Assembly: GCF_004023625.1 (NCBI RefSeq)
Contig: NZ_RPDJ01000040.1
Span: 1 to 64,000 of the forward strand
Reading direction: 5' to 3'
DNA: 64,000 nucleotides
Source of the DNA: Streptomyces cavernae
Lineage (GTDB): Bacteria > Actinomycetota > Actinomycetes > Streptomycetales > Streptomycetaceae
This document shows positions 39,521 to 50,490 of the stretch, in pieces; the stretch's first letter is position 1; every line of letters starts with the position of its first letter. Position numbers and translations under genes: made by a program. The notes beneath the pieces were generated by a model, which did not search any database, was not told the origin of the DNA, and worked only from the letters and a program-made list of their open reading frames with translations.

Positions 39521-41578
39521 TCAGACCCCCGCTCCGTACGGCCGCCGGGTGCCGCCCTGCTCTTCGTGGGGCCGTTCCGCGTCCGAACCGCACAGCTCGC
39601 CGTTCAACTCCCGTACCAGCTGGATGAGATCGGTAGGGCGGCCGGGACCCCACCAGTCCCCGAGCAGCTCCGCCAGTGACTCCTCCCGGGCTGCGGACAG
39701 CCGTTCGGCGATCTCGCGTCCCTGCTCCGTGAGCATGAGGTCGAGTCCCCGGCGCACGGCGAGGCGCCGTTCCTCGACCTGCCGGGACGCCTCGATGATC
39801 ACGGCCAGCGGTACGGCGCTGCGCTCGGCGAGCCGTCCGGGTTCGACCCGCCCGTACCGCCGGATCCGCAGCAGCAGCCAACTCGCCGCGGGCAGCAGGT
39901 CGTAACCGGCCCGCTCGGTGATCTTCACATAGATCTCCCGCCGGCCCTCCCGGGTGCCGAGCAGCGACAGCGCCCGGCACACCTCGTCGTACGAGGACCG
40001 CTCGACGGGGTTGGTGGCGAGTGTCTCGGTGATGTCGGGTGCCGTGACGGAGGCGCGCAGCCGGTCCTCGCGCAGGAACCAGGCGAGCACGAAGGCGAGC
40101 AGCGCAACCGGGGCGGCGTAGAGGAAGACGTCGGTGATGGAGGACGCGTAAGCGTGCACGGCCGGCGGGCGCAGCGCGGGCGGCAGTTCGGCGATGACGC
40201 GCGGGTCGGACTCCAGGGCGTCCGGGCCGGTACCGGGCGGGAGTTGGCGTCCGCGCAGCGCGTCGGCGAGCCGTTCGCCGAGCCGGTTCGCGAAGACCGT
40301 GCCGAAGACGGCGACCCCGAACGAGGCTCCGATGGAGCGGAAGAAGGTGGCGCCGGAGGTCGCCACGCCGAGGTCCTCGTAAGCGACGGCGTTCTGCACG
40401 ATCAGCACCAGCACCTGCATGACCAGGCCAAGTCCGAGGCCGAAGACGAAGAAGTACGCGCTCATCTCGGCGGTGGAACTGTTCTCGTCGAGTTCGTGGA
40501 GCAGCAGCAGGCCGACTGTGGTGACGGCGGTGCCCGCGACCGGGAACGCCTTCCAGCGGCCGGTGCGGCTGACGATCTGCCCGGAGACGGTGGAGGCGAG
40601 CAGCAGACCGAGCACCATCGGCAGCATGTGCACCCCGGACAAGGTGGGCGAGACACCCTGGACCACCTGAAGGAACGTGGGCAGATAGGTCATGGCGCCG
40701 AACATCGCGAAGCCCACGACGAAGCTGATGAGCGCGGAGAGCGTGAAGGTGCGGATTCTGAACAGCTTCAGCGGCAGGACCGGTTCGGCGGCCCGCCGCT
40801 CCACCTGGACGAAGAACACCGCTAGTACGACGCCCAGCGCGGCAAGGCCGACGATCTGCGGCGAGTCCCAGGCCCAGGTGGTGCCGCCGAGCGAGGCGAC
40901 GAGCACCAGGCAGGTGGCGACGGAGGCGATCAGGAACGTGCCGAGGTAGTCGATGACTTGCCGTTCGGCGCGTACCGGGATGTGCAGCGCGGCGGCGATC
41001 ACGAGGAGCGCGACCACTCCCACCGGCAGGTTGACGTAGAACACCCAACGCCAGCTCAGATGCTGGGTGAACAGGCCGCCGAGCAGCGGTCCGAGCACGC
41101 TGGTGGCGCCGAAGACCGCCCCGAACAGGCCTTGGTACCGGCCGCGTTCGCGCGGTGGCACCAAGTCGCCGACGATCGCCATGGACAGCACCATCAGTCC
41201 CCCGCCACCGAGGCCCTGCACGGCCCGGAAGGCGATCAACTCGGGCATGTTCTGGGCGATTCCGCACAAGGCGGACCCAATGAGAAAGATCACAATTGCG
41301 GCCTGGAACAGCTTCTTTCGGCCGTACTGGTCACCGAGCTTGCCCCACAGCGGAGTCGCCGCGGTGGAGGCGAGCAGATAGGCGGTGACCACCCAGGAAA
41401 GGTGCTCCAGGCCCCCCAATTCGCTGACGATCGTGGGAAGGGCGGTGGAGACGATGGTCTGGTCGAGCGCCGCCAGCAACATGCCGAGCAGCAGGGCGCC
41501 GATGGGAACCAGGACGCCACGGGGTCGCGTTGAAGGGGTGGGTACGGAGGTGTTCGTGTGGTTCGTGTCCTGGGCCAT
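39521..41578 (-). CDS. MFS multidrug exporter (DHA2) fused to a MarR-like domain
   Basis: Transporter of 685 residues. Fourteen predicted membrane segments (residues about 20-520), with the motif ALDQTIVSTALPTI in segment 1 and GKLGDQYGRKKLF after segment 2. The C-terminal 140 residues (about 545-685) are soluble and have MarR-like winged-helix features: RLAERSAVPLAVIIEASRQV and LMLTEQGREIAERL. A fused regulator could sense the drug or interact with a partner, but a DNA-binding role within a membrane protein is uncertain. ATG 41578 is preceded by GGGAGGT. Frames continuing upstream are shadows. Confidence 0.9.
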   Translation of the reverse strand: MAQDTNHTNTSVPTPSTRPRGVLVPIGALLLGMLLAALDQTIVSTALPTIVSELGGLEHLSWVVTAYLLASTAATPLWGKLGDQYGRKKLFQAAIVIFLIGSALCGIAQNMPELIAFRAVQGLGGGGLMVLSMAIVGDLVPPRERGRYQGLFGAVFGATSVLGPLLGGLFTQHLSWRWVFYVNLPVGVVALLVIAAALHIPVRAERQVIDYLGTFLIASVATCLVLVASLGGTTWAWDSPQIVGLAALGVVLAVFFVQVERRAAEPVLPLKLFRIRTFTLSALISFVVGFAMFGAMTYLPTFLQVVQGVSPTLSGVHMLPMVLGLLLASTVSGQIVSRTGRWKAFPVAGTAVTTVGLLLLHELDENSSTAEMSAYFFVFGLGLGLVMQVLVLIVQNAVAYEDLGVATSGATFFRSIGASFGVAVFGTVFANRLGERLADALRGRQLPPGTGPDALESDPRVIAELPPALRPPAVHAYASSITDVFLYAAPVALLAFVLAWFLREDRLRASVTAPDITETLATNPVERSSYDEVCRALSLLGTREGRREIYVKITERAGYDLLPAASWLLLRIRRYGRVEPGRLAERSAVPLAVIIEASRQVEERRLAVRRGLDLMLTEQGREIAERLSAAREESLAELLGDWWGPGRPTDLIQLVRELNGELCGSDAERPHEEQGGTRRPYGAGV

Positions 41579-41745
41579 GAGACCTCCCGTGGTGCCTCCC
41601 GCCGGAGTCCAACTTCCATCCTGATCTGTGTGACCGGTTATGGCCTGTTGAGTCCTGTTCGCCGGTGGGGATTCACAAGGCTGTCGGGAGACCCTGTGGT
41701 GACGATGCGCATAATCTCTGGAGTTCTCGGGGGGAGGGACCACGT

Positions 41746-43110
41746 GTGAACGACCGACCTGAACAGACTTGCCCGGAATGCGACGCACCTCGGAGCTCCA
41801 CGGGAGCCCCGTCCTGCGACTGCGCCCAGCGGGCCTCGGAAGCGGCGCTGGAGGCGCGCACGGCGGAGGCGGCGGCAGCGGAGGACTTCGATCCGCTGCG
41901 GATCCGCCCCTACGTCTCGCTGGACGGCCCCTCGGCGGCCGGGGCACCGGAGTACTCGTCGTCGCCCGGTGCCCCGCACGGGCCCGCGACGACCTACCCC
42001 GCGTACGGCGCGCCCGCCGGGGCGGCACCGACGACACCCGCGGCACCGGCGACACCTCCGGGAGCGCCGACACCGCCGGGACCGCCGGGACCACCTGGAT
42101 CGCCGGCACCGTCGGCACCGTTGGCACCGTCGGCAGGATCGTCTCAGCGGGCCGTCGACCCGGCCCCGGAGTGGCCGGGGCACACGCAGGGCCACCCTGC
42201 CGACCACGGGGGCCCCGTCGGCCCTTCCACGCCCGCCGGCCCTTCCATGCCCGCCGGCCCTTCCATGCCCGCCGGCCCTTCCATACCTGTCGGCCCTTCC
42301 ACGCTCGCCGCCCCTGCCGACACCGAGCGGACCATGCCGCTCGCACCGGTACCGGACGCATCCCGGGACGAGTTCTTATTCGGCGCTCCCGCGCCACCGG
42401 AAACCCGGCCCATACCGGGCGCCGACACCCCCGACCCCGGCCTCGACCCCGTCTACGCGGAGTACCCCGAGCACCCGCAATCCTCGTCGTCGAAGTCCTC
42501 GAAGAGGTCAGGACGACGGCTGGCGCTCCTCGGAACGGCCGGAGCGGCGGTGATCGTCGTGGTCTCCGCCTGGTTCGCGAACGCACTGCTCAGCTTCGAT
42601 CCGCCGACCGACGACCACGCCCTCCCCAAGGACGTCCGGGCCAGCGCTCCGACCACCACGCCGGCCACCTCCGCGTCTCCCGCGGCACCGTCGACGACCC
42701 CGCCGGAACCGACGCCGACGACCCCGGCCCCCAGCGCTCCCGCGCGGAGCGAGCCGACACGACCGGCCGCACCGCACCCCACGACGGCCGCCCCGTCCAC
42801 GTCGAAGGCCTCCACGCCGAGCGAGCCCTCGCCCACCCCGACGCCGACGGCCGACGAGTCGTCGTCCGGCCAGGACCGCAGCGATCCACCCCTCCTGGGA
42901 CCCGGCGACACCGGCGAGGAGGTCGTGGAACTGCAGGAACGCCTGCGCTCGATCAACTTCTTCCTCGGCGAGGCGAACGGCGAGTACGGCTTCCCGACCG
43001 AGGACGCCGTACGCCGCTACCAACTGAGCCGGGACCTCGACGTCACCGAACCGGGCGTGTACGACAGGGTGACGCGCAAGAGCCTGGAGTCGGAGACACA
43101 GGAGCCCTGA
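41746..43110 (+). CDS. Membrane-anchored peptidoglycan-binding protein
   Basis: Protein of 454 residues. A Cys-rich start (CPECD...CDC) is followed by a low-complexity Pro/Ala/Gly region including AGPSMP repeats, one membrane segment near 260-280, a Thr/Pro-rich linker and a C-terminal PG_binding_1 domain (LGPGDTGEEVVELQERL then YGFPTEDAVRRYQ). It would sit in the cell wall and bind peptidoglycan. GTG 41746 with GGAGG 9 bp upstream. A TTA codon at 42376-42378 predicts bldA control. Confidence 0.87.
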   Translation: MNDRPEQTCPECDAPRSSTGAPSCDCAQRASEAALEARTAEAAAAEDFDPLRIRPYVSLDGPSAAGAPEYSSSPGAPHGPATTYPAYGAPAGAAPTTPAAPATPPGAPTPPGPPGPPGSPAPSAPLAPSAGSSQRAVDPAPEWPGHTQGHPADHGGPVGPSTPAGPSMPAGPSMPAGPSIPVGPSTLAAPADTERTMPLAPVPDASRDEFLFGAPAPPETRPIPGADTPDPGLDPVYAEYPEHPQSSSSKSSKRSGRRLALLGTAGAAVIVVVSAWFANALLSFDPPTDDHALPKDVRASAPTTTPATSASPAAPSTTPPEPTPTTPAPSAPARSEPTRPAAPHPTTAAPSTSKASTPSEPSPTPTPTADESSSGQDRSDPPLLGPGDTGEEVVELQERLRSINFFLGEANGEYGFPTEDAVRRYQLSRDLDVTEPGVYDRVTRKSLESETQEP

Positions 43111-43134
43111 GGCGCGCCGGGCCGGCGGGCCGGC

Positions 43135-43806
43135 TCAGCCGATGTGCAGCCGCAGCCGGACGGTCCCGTCCCCAACGGCCACTGCTTCGACGCGGACCTC
43201 GGTGAGGTCGGCCACGACGACGTCCGGCCCGTGGGCATGGGCCCGCGGCCCGACGCCCACGACGCGCATCCCGGCGGCGCGCCCCGCCGCGATCCCGGCA
43301 CCGGAGTCCTCGAACACCACACAGTCCTCGGGTGCGACCCCCAGTTCGGCGGCCCCCTTCAGGAACCCCTCGGGATCCGGCTTGCTCGCGCCGACCGACT
43401 CCGCCGTCACCCGCACCTCCGGCAGCGGCAGCCCCACGGCGGCCATGCGCGCGGTGGACAGCGCGACATCGGCGGAGGTCACCAGGGCGTGCGGCAGCCC
43501 CGCGAGCGAGGCCATGAACGCGGGCGCGCCCGGGACCGCCACGACGCCGTCCATGTCGGCGGTCTCCTGTGCGAGCAGGCGCGCGTTGTCGGCGTGGTTC
43601 TCGGCCATCGGCCGCTCGGGCAGCAGCAACGCCATCGAGGCGTGCGCCTGCCGCCCGTGCACGACCTTCATCACCTCGACGGGATCGAGGCCGTGCTCGA
43701 CGGCCCAGAGCCGCCAGTACCGCTCCACCACGGCATCGGAATTGACGAGGGTGCCGTCCATGTCGAGCAGGAGGGCACGGGCGGTCAGCACGGACGTGGC
43801 CGTCAT
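43135..43806 (-). CDS. HAD-family phosphatase (beta-phosphoglucomutase-like)
   Basis: HAD hydrolase of 223 residues. Motif I LLLDMDGTLVNSD (nucleophile Asp), motif II in ALVTSADVA, the Lys in SVGASKPDPEGF and motif IV CVVFEDSGAG are all present. It probably hydrolyses a phosphosugar or phosphate ester; the exact substrate cannot be told. ATG 43806 (MTATSVLTAR). Convergent with the preceding peptidoglycan-binding gene. Confidence 0.93.
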   Translation of the reverse strand: MTATSVLTARALLLDMDGTLVNSDAVVERYWRLWAVEHGLDPVEVMKVVHGRQAHASMALLLPERPMAENHADNARLLAQETADMDGVVAVPGAPAFMASLAGLPHALVTSADVALSTARMAAVGLPLPEVRVTAESVGASKPDPEGFLKGAAELGVAPEDCVVFEDSGAGIAAGRAAGMRVVGVGPRAHAHGPDVVVADLTEVRVEAVAVGDGTVRLRLHIG

Positions 43807-43860
43807 CGGCGAACTCCAGACGCGGGAGAGGGACCGGTCCCCGGCCCCGAAGAAAAAGGC

Positions 43861-43896
43861 GACCCCGCCCACCGGTCAGGGAGAGTGGGCGGGGCC
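43861..43896. terminator. Bidirectional intrinsic terminator
   Basis: CCCCGCCCAC (43863-43872) and GTGGGCGGGG (43885-43894) form a 10-bp stem. On the minus strand it is followed by GCCTTTTTC, fitting termination of the upstream transporter gene; on the plus strand by ACTTTGTTT. Confidence 0.82.
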
Positions 43897-43942
43897 ACTT
43901 TGTTTAACCACGATACAAAATAGCTCGCCGTCGTGCCACCGA

Positions 43943-44034
43943 TTCATGAGGGCACTTGTTCACGAGGGCACTGGTTCGTGACGGCACTGTTCATGACGGC
44001 ACTGTTCATGACGGCACCTGTCCATGAGGGCGCT
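43943..44034. repeat. Short tandem repeats, about six units
   Basis: Units like TTCATGACGGCACTG and TTCATGAGGGCACTTG (15-16 bp) are repeated with changes between the terminator and the stop of the transporter gene. Confidence 0.75.
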
Positions 44035-44062
44035 TGAAACCCACGGACGGGAGCGGCACGCC

Positions 44063-44644
44063 TCAGCCCACCACCGCGCCATACAGGCTCCACACCCCGA
44101 GCCCCGCCATCGCCACCGCGGCCATCCTGGCGATCAGCCCCAAGGGCACCCGCTTCATCAGCGCCCTTCCGCCGACGATGCCCAACCCCGCCACCGCCCA
44201 CAGCGCGAGGACCGCACCGAGTCCGACCGAGACCGGATCGTCGTAGCGGGCCGCGAGGTTGGCCGTCATGATCTGGGTGAGGTCACCGAACTCGGCGACC
44301 AGGATGAGCATGAACCCGGCCCCGGCGACCTTCCAGAACCCCTGGTCCCCGGGCCGCCCCACCCGCTCCTCCCCCTCATCCTTCTTCAGCAGCAGCATCA
44401 CCGCACCCCCAAGGAAGAGCACCCCGGTGATCGCGTGCACGAGCCGCTGCGGCAGCAGCGTCAGCACGGACCCGGCGGCCACGGCGAGCACGACATGGAC
44501 GGTGAAGGCCGCGGCGACGCCCGCGAAGACGTACGAGGCCCGGTAACGCGCCCCGAGGACGAGCCCCGCGAGGGCGGTCTTGTCGGGCAGTTCGGCGAGG
44601 AAGACGACGCCGAAGACGAGCGCCGTCACGCTCAAGCTGATCAA
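44063..44644 (-). CDS. TMEM165/GDT1-family cation transporter (Mn/Ca)
   Basis: UPF0016/GDT1 membrane protein of 193 residues with six hydrophobic segments and the two family motifs: AELPDKTA in the first repeat and AEFGDLTQ in the second (E-x-G/P-D-K/L-T). These motifs form the ion path. Bacterial members export or exchange manganese. A yybP-ykoY riboswitch upstream, which responds to Mn2+, supports a manganese role. ATG 44644. Confidence 0.92.
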   Translation of the reverse strand: MISLSVTALVFGVVFLAELPDKTALAGLVLGARYRASYVFAGVAAAFTVHVVLAVAAGSVLTLLPQRLVHAITGVLFLGGAVMLLLKKDEGEERVGRPGDQGFWKVAGAGFMLILVAEFGDLTQIMTANLAARYDDPVSVGLGAVLALWAVAGLGIVGGRALMKRVPLGLIARMAAVAMAGLGVWSLYGAVVG

Positions 44645-44739
44645 AATGCCTCAATCGGTCGGGGCCACCCCACCGAGAGCGCTGACTGTGACACGACACC
44701 TCGGCACGGCAGCACACGGAACCGCACCTGGTCGGGGTG

Positions 44740-44862
44740 CGGATGCACTGCTTGCCGAAGGTCTCGCTGGCGGGCCCCACGGGGCTGCCTCCGGGCGCCG
44801 GCTCAGCCGAGCTGAGCAGTATGTCGACGGTCCGGCGAAGAGCTACTCCCCTTCTGCACCGC
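44740..44862 (-). promoter_or_regulatory. yybP-ykoY manganese riboswitch
   Basis: On the minus strand the leader holds AAGGGGAGTAGCTC (around 44845-44856) and GAGACCTTCGGCAAG (44751-44765), the two conserved sequence blocks of the yybP-ykoY aptamer. A following stem CCGCACC/GGTGCGG (44722-44742) could be the expression platform. It sits about 100 nt upstream of the transporter ATG. Mn2+ would raise expression. Aptamer boundaries are approximate. Confidence 0.87.
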
Positions 44863-45072
44863 CCATGCTACGCGACCGGCATCGCGACCCCGCAAGCGAC
44901 CGGGGCGAGGGCGAGCGAGGGGGACAGGCGGCTCACAGGTCACGTCAAAAGGCTTCCGTTGACATGGCCACGTCATTAACTTCTCACCTGACGCACATCT
45001 TCCGGAAACGCGGTGCCGCGAGCATCTGGCTTGCTCGCATCGTCAACTTCCCCACATCCCCAGGGAGTTCGC

Positions 45073-45717
45073 ATGCCCAAGGTCTACGCGCGTCGACGGC
45101 TCAGCATACTAGCAGCCGTCACCGGCCTGATAGCCATGGCCGGGATGTTCAACGGCCCCACCGCCTCCGCCGCGCTGCCCACCCCGGTCAGCGCCGCCAC
45201 CGCCCGCAGCTACCTCGCCACGCTGACCGTGGCCACCGAGGACCGCACCGGCTACGACCGCGACCTGTTCAACCACTGGATCACCATCAGCGGCGCCTGC
45301 AACACCCGCGAGACGGTCCTCAAGCGGGACGGCACGAACGTCGTCACCAGCTCCACCTGCGCCGCGACCAGCGGCTCCTGGTACTCCCCCTACGACGGCG
45401 CCACCTGGACCGCCGCCTCGGACCTGGACATCGACCACCTCGTCCCGCTGGCCGAGGCCTGGGACTCCGGCGCCGACTCCTGGAGCAGTTCGCTGCGCCA
45501 GCAGTTCGCCAACGACCTCACCCGCCCGCAGCTCATCGCCGTCACCGACAACGTGAACCAGTCGAAGGGCGACCAGGACCCGGCCACGTGGATGCCGTCC
45601 CGCACCGCCTACCGCTGCACGTACGTCCGCGCCTGGGTGCAGGTGAAGTACTACTACGACCTGTCGGTCGACTCCGCCGAGAAGAGCGCGCTCACCAACT
45701 ACCTGGCGAGCTGCTGA
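45073..45717 (+). CDS. Secreted HNH-type nuclease
   Basis: Secreted protein of 214 residues with a signal peptide (basic start, LSILAAVTGLIAMAGMF and cleavage region ASAALP). The core LDIDHLVPLAEAWDSG is the HNH motif (DxDH) seen in GmrSD-C and DUF1524-type nucleases; NVNQSKGDQDP and cysteines follow. It would degrade extracellular nucleic acids. ATG 45073 has GGGAG 6 bp upstream. The divergent transporter leader lies on the other side. Confidence 0.88.
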   Translation: MPKVYARRRLSILAAVTGLIAMAGMFNGPTASAALPTPVSAATARSYLATLTVATEDRTGYDRDLFNHWITISGACNTRETVLKRDGTNVVTSSTCAATSGSWYSPYDGATWTAASDLDIDHLVPLAEAWDSGADSWSSSLRQQFANDLTRPQLIAVTDNVNQSKGDQDPATWMPSRTAYRCTYVRAWVQVKYYYDLSVDSAEKSALTNYLASC

Positions 45718-45755
45718 CCGTTCCCCGGCAGTTCCCGGTTGCCGAGCGCTTACCG

Positions 45756-45927
45756 GCAGCCGAGCACATCCAGGCAGCCAAGCAGTCCCAGGCAGCCAAG
45801 TGCCTGGGCACGAGGCCGCCGACCAGGCAGTTCCAGGCAGCCAAACAGTTCCCGGCAGCCGAGCACATCCAGGCAGCCGAACGCTTCCCGGCAGCCGAGC
45901 ACATCCAGGCAGCCGAGCAGTTCCCCG
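45756..45927. repeat. 18-bp tandem repeats downstream of the nuclease
   Basis: Units such as GCAGCCGAGCACATCCAG repeat head to tail with an interruption near 45800-45825. Frames through it encode Ala/Gln/His-rich or Leu/Pro/Gly-rich repeats and seem noncoding. The 130 bp after the array up to the phosphatase gene hold no further feature besides its ribosome site. Confidence 0.85.
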
Positions 45928-46058
45928 CACAGTTTCCGGAACCGTCCGACCGTCTTCCGGCCGATCCCCACCGCCTCCCCACAAGATTTCACCCGGAACC
46001 TCCCCAATCACCTCCGTCGTTCCGTACCGTACGGGTCGACGGAGGAGGGTGATCAATT

Positions 46059-47705
<1,647 letters not shown>

Positions 47706-47830
47706 ACCCCCGTACATACGCGGACTCACCCGGTAAATACGGCGATCGCCCCTGCTGCCCCTGATGCTCGTGACGCGCCCCACACCGCACGGGCCAAAGG
47801 CTCGGCGTGCCGCGTTCCGCCGTGCATGAT

Positions 47831-47849
47831 GAGGCGGAACGTCCGCCTC
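47831..47849. promoter_or_regulatory. Perfect inverted repeat upstream of the FAD/NAD(P) enzyme
   Basis: GAGGCGGA, three bases and TCCGCCTC, 50 bp before the TTG start. Could be an operator or hairpin; weak evidence. Confidence 0.35.
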
Positions 47850-47898
47850 CAGCGAGCATTTTGCCGCCCAGTGCCCCCCACGTCCTGGAGTCACCCCT

Positions 47899-49878
47899 TT
47901 GTCCGCAGCGATCGCAGCGAGGTCCGTCGCCGTCGTCGGCGCCGGCCCGCGCGGCACCAGCGTCCTGGAACGCCTCTGCGCCTCCGCCCCCGAACTCCTG
48001 CCAGCTCGCACGCAGTTGATCGTGCACGTGGTGGACCCCTGGCCACCGGGCCCGGGCCGGGTGTGGCGCACGGCCCAGTCACCGGAACTCCTGATGAACA
48101 CGGTGGCGTCCCAGGTCACGCTGTTCACCGACGAGACGGTGGACTGCTCCGGCCCGATCAGACCGGGCCCGAGCCTCTACGAGTGGGCGAAGGGGAGCGC
48201 GAGCGAGCTCGGCCCCGACGACTACCCCACCCGGGCCCTCTACGGACGCTACCTGGAGTGGTTCTTCGCCCGTGTCGTACACGATGCGCCGCCCTCCGTG
48301 CGGGTCGAAGTACACCGGGCCCGGGCCGTCCGGCTCGACGGCGCGACGGACGACACGGGCGACGAGTCGGTGAACGAGTCGTGGGACCAATCGAGGAACG
48401 AGTCGAGGGACGAGTCGGGGAACGGCCCTTCGGACGATGCGGGAGACGGCCCGCAGACCCTGCTCCTGGACGACGGACGGGAGTTGACCGGTCTGTCGGC
48501 GGTCGTACTGACACAAGGACACCTACCGGCGGTGGTCGATCCGACGGAGTACCCGAAGCGGCCCGGACTGCGCCATCTGCCCCCGGCCAACCCCGCCGAC
48601 CTCGACCTCTCCCCGTTGGCTCCGGGCGAACCCGTACTCCTGCGCGGTCTCGGCCTCAACTTCTTCGATCACATGGCCCTGTTGACGCAGGGCCGCGGCG
48701 GCCGCTTCACCGGGCGGAGCGGCGCGCTGCGCTATCTACCGTCCGGCCGCGAGCCCAAGCTCTACGCGGGCTCACGGCGCGGCATTCCGTACCACGCGCG
48801 CGGCGACAACGCGAAGGGCCCGTACGGACGTCACCTCCCGCTCGTCCTCACACCGGAGGTGGTCGCGGGCTTCCGGAAACGCGCGGACTCCGGCGACGCC
48901 CCCGACTTCCGCACGGAGATATGGCCGTTGGTGGCCAAGGAGGTCGAAGGGGTCTACTACAGCGCGCTGTTGGGCGCGGACTTCGGTCTCCGGTTTCTCG
49001 CCGTCGCCCATCGGGGCCCCGAAGAGGCCGCGCTGCTGGACGAGTTCGGGGTTCCGGAGGCACGGCGCTGGTGCTGGGACCGGCTGTCCCGCCCGTACAA
49101 GGACGAGGTCTTCACCGCTCCCGGCGACTTCCGCCGCTGGCTGCTCGGCCATCTGCGCGCGGACGCCGCCGAGGCCGCCCTCGGCAATGTCCGGGGCCCG
49201 CTGAAGGCCGCCCTCGACGTACTGCGAGACCTGCGCAACGAATTGCGCCAGATCGTGGACCACCGTGGTATCGCCGGGAGTTCACGCAGGGAACATCTGG
49301 ACCGCTGGTACACCCCGCTCAACGCCTACCTCTCCATCGGACCGCCCCGCCGCCGTATCGAGGAGATGGCCGCACTGATCGAGGCGGGCGTGCTGGAGGT
49401 GGTCGGCCCCCGGCTCCAACTCCGCGCCGAGGACGGTGCGTTCGTCGCGCACTCCCCCGACGTCCCCGGCTCGACCGTCCGTGCCACCACCCTGATCGAG
49501 GCCCGTCTCCCCGAGCCCGACCTGCGGCGCAGCGCCGACGCCCTGCTCGCCCGGCTGCTGAGGACCGGCCAGTGCCGCCCGCACACCGTCGACGGTTACG
49601 AAACCGGAGGGCTGGACGTGACACCCCGCCCGTACCGTCTGATCGACCGGCGGGGACGGCCGCACCCCCGCCGTTTCGCGCTGGGTGTGCCCACCGAGGG
49701 GGTGCACTGGGTGACCGCCGCCGGGGCCCGACCCGGTGTGGACTCGGTCACGCTCTCGGACGCCGACGCGGTGGCCCGGGCGGTGCTACGAACCCTTGGC
49801 CGGCCTGGGCACGGCGGTTCTGACGGCGAAGCGGAAGCGGAATCATGGCCGAATGTTGAACTTGCAAGTATTGATTAG
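47899..49878 (+). CDS. FAD/NAD(P)-binding protein
   Basis: Flavoprotein-like enzyme of 659 residues. The dinucleotide-binding loop VAVVGAGPRGTSVLERL near the start and the later LRGLGLNFFDH are typical of a family of large FAD/NAD(P) proteins of unknown substrate common in Streptomyces. A polar insert (about 152-186) is rich in Asp/Glu/Ser/Asn with DESRNES-like repeats, probably a loop expanded by repeats. TTG start 47899. The C-terminal part has a short palindrome ACTTGCAAGT (49860-49869) that may serve the following gene. Confidence 0.88.
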   Translation: MSAAIAARSVAVVGAGPRGTSVLERLCASAPELLPARTQLIVHVVDPWPPGPGRVWRTAQSPELLMNTVASQVTLFTDETVDCSGPIRPGPSLYEWAKGSASELGPDDYPTRALYGRYLEWFFARVVHDAPPSVRVEVHRARAVRLDGATDDTGDESVNESWDQSRNESRDESGNGPSDDAGDGPQTLLLDDGRELTGLSAVVLTQGHLPAVVDPTEYPKRPGLRHLPPANPADLDLSPLAPGEPVLLRGLGLNFFDHMALLTQGRGGRFTGRSGALRYLPSGREPKLYAGSRRGIPYHARGDNAKGPYGRHLPLVLTPEVVAGFRKRADSGDAPDFRTEIWPLVAKEVEGVYYSALLGADFGLRFLAVAHRGPEEAALLDEFGVPEARRWCWDRLSRPYKDEVFTAPGDFRRWLLGHLRADAAEAALGNVRGPLKAALDVLRDLRNELRQIVDHRGIAGSSRREHLDRWYTPLNAYLSIGPPRRRIEEMAALIEAGVLEVVGPRLQLRAEDGAFVAHSPDVPGSTVRATTLIEARLPEPDLRRSADALLARLLRTGQCRPHTVDGYETGGLDVTPRPYRLIDRRGRPHPRRFALGVPTEGVHWVTAAGARPGVDSVTLSDADAVARAVLRTLGRPGHGGSDGEAEAESWPNVELASID

Positions 49879-49988
49879 GCGCTCCTAACCTGGACCACTC
49901 GCTCGGTTCCCTCCCCACGAGTAACACAACCGGGCGACACAGACCGAAAACCCAGACCGACTACCCAGTCCTAAGGAGAGTCCCCCAC

Positions 49989-50444
49989 ATGACCGGACGC
50001 CTCAACAGCGCCCAGCCATATGCTCTCGGCCTGTTCCGCATCGTCATCGGCCTGCTCTTCACCTGCCACGGCGCCGCCTCGCTCTTCGGCGTGATCGGCG
50101 GCGCGGACGGCAAGGGCGGCACCGTGGCCACGGGCGCCTGGCCCAACTGGTACGCGGCCGTCATCGAACTCGTCTGCGGCAGCCTGGTGTTGCTCGGCCT
50201 CGGCACCCGCGTCGCCGCCTTCGTCGCGTCCGGCGCGATGGCGTACGCGTACTTCAAGGTCCACCAGCCCATGGGCCTGTGGCCGAAGCAGAACAACGGC
50301 GAGGGCGCCGCGATGTACTCCTGGTCGATGCTGCTGCTCGTCTTCACCGGCTCCGGCGCGTTCGGGCTGGACCGCCTGATCGCCTCGCGCAGTGGGCGCA
50401 CGGCACAGCGGTCCGAGGCGGAGAAGACACCGGTCGCGGCCTGA
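49989..50444 (+). CDS. DoxX-family membrane protein
   Basis: Membrane protein of 151 residues with four segments and the DoxX signature (LGLFRIVIGLLFTCHGAASLF then GAWPNWYAAVIELVCGSLVL). DoxX proteins work with sulphur or redox enzymes in membranes; the role here is unknown. AAGGAGA lies 12 bp before ATG 49989. A terminator follows. Confidence 0.93.
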   Translation: MTGRLNSAQPYALGLFRIVIGLLFTCHGAASLFGVIGGADGKGGTVATGAWPNWYAAVIELVCGSLVLLGLGTRVAAFVASGAMAYAYFKVHQPMGLWPKQNNGEGAAMYSWSMLLLVFTGSGAFGLDRLIASRSGRTAQRSEAEKTPVAA

Positions 50445-50454
50445 TCCACCACCC

Positions 50455-50490
50455 GCGCGCCCGCCTCCCGGTACGGGGAGACGGGCGCGC
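50455..50490 (+). terminator. Intrinsic terminator after DoxX
   Basis: GCGCGCCCG (50455-50463) pairs with CGGGCGCGC (50482-50490), with an imperfect CCTCCCG/CGGGGAG inner extension. Confidence 0.78.

Noticed and set aside
41579..42586. Upstream extension of the MFS-MarR gene to about 1000 codons
   Set aside because: The extension is antisense to the peptidoglycan-binding gene and has no family character; a good ribosome site precedes ATG 41578.
45000..45072. Possible PHO box (direct repeats for PhoP) before the secreted nuclease
   Set aside because: Sequences such as TTAACTTCTCACCTGAC look only loosely like GTTCACC repeats; not enough to call.
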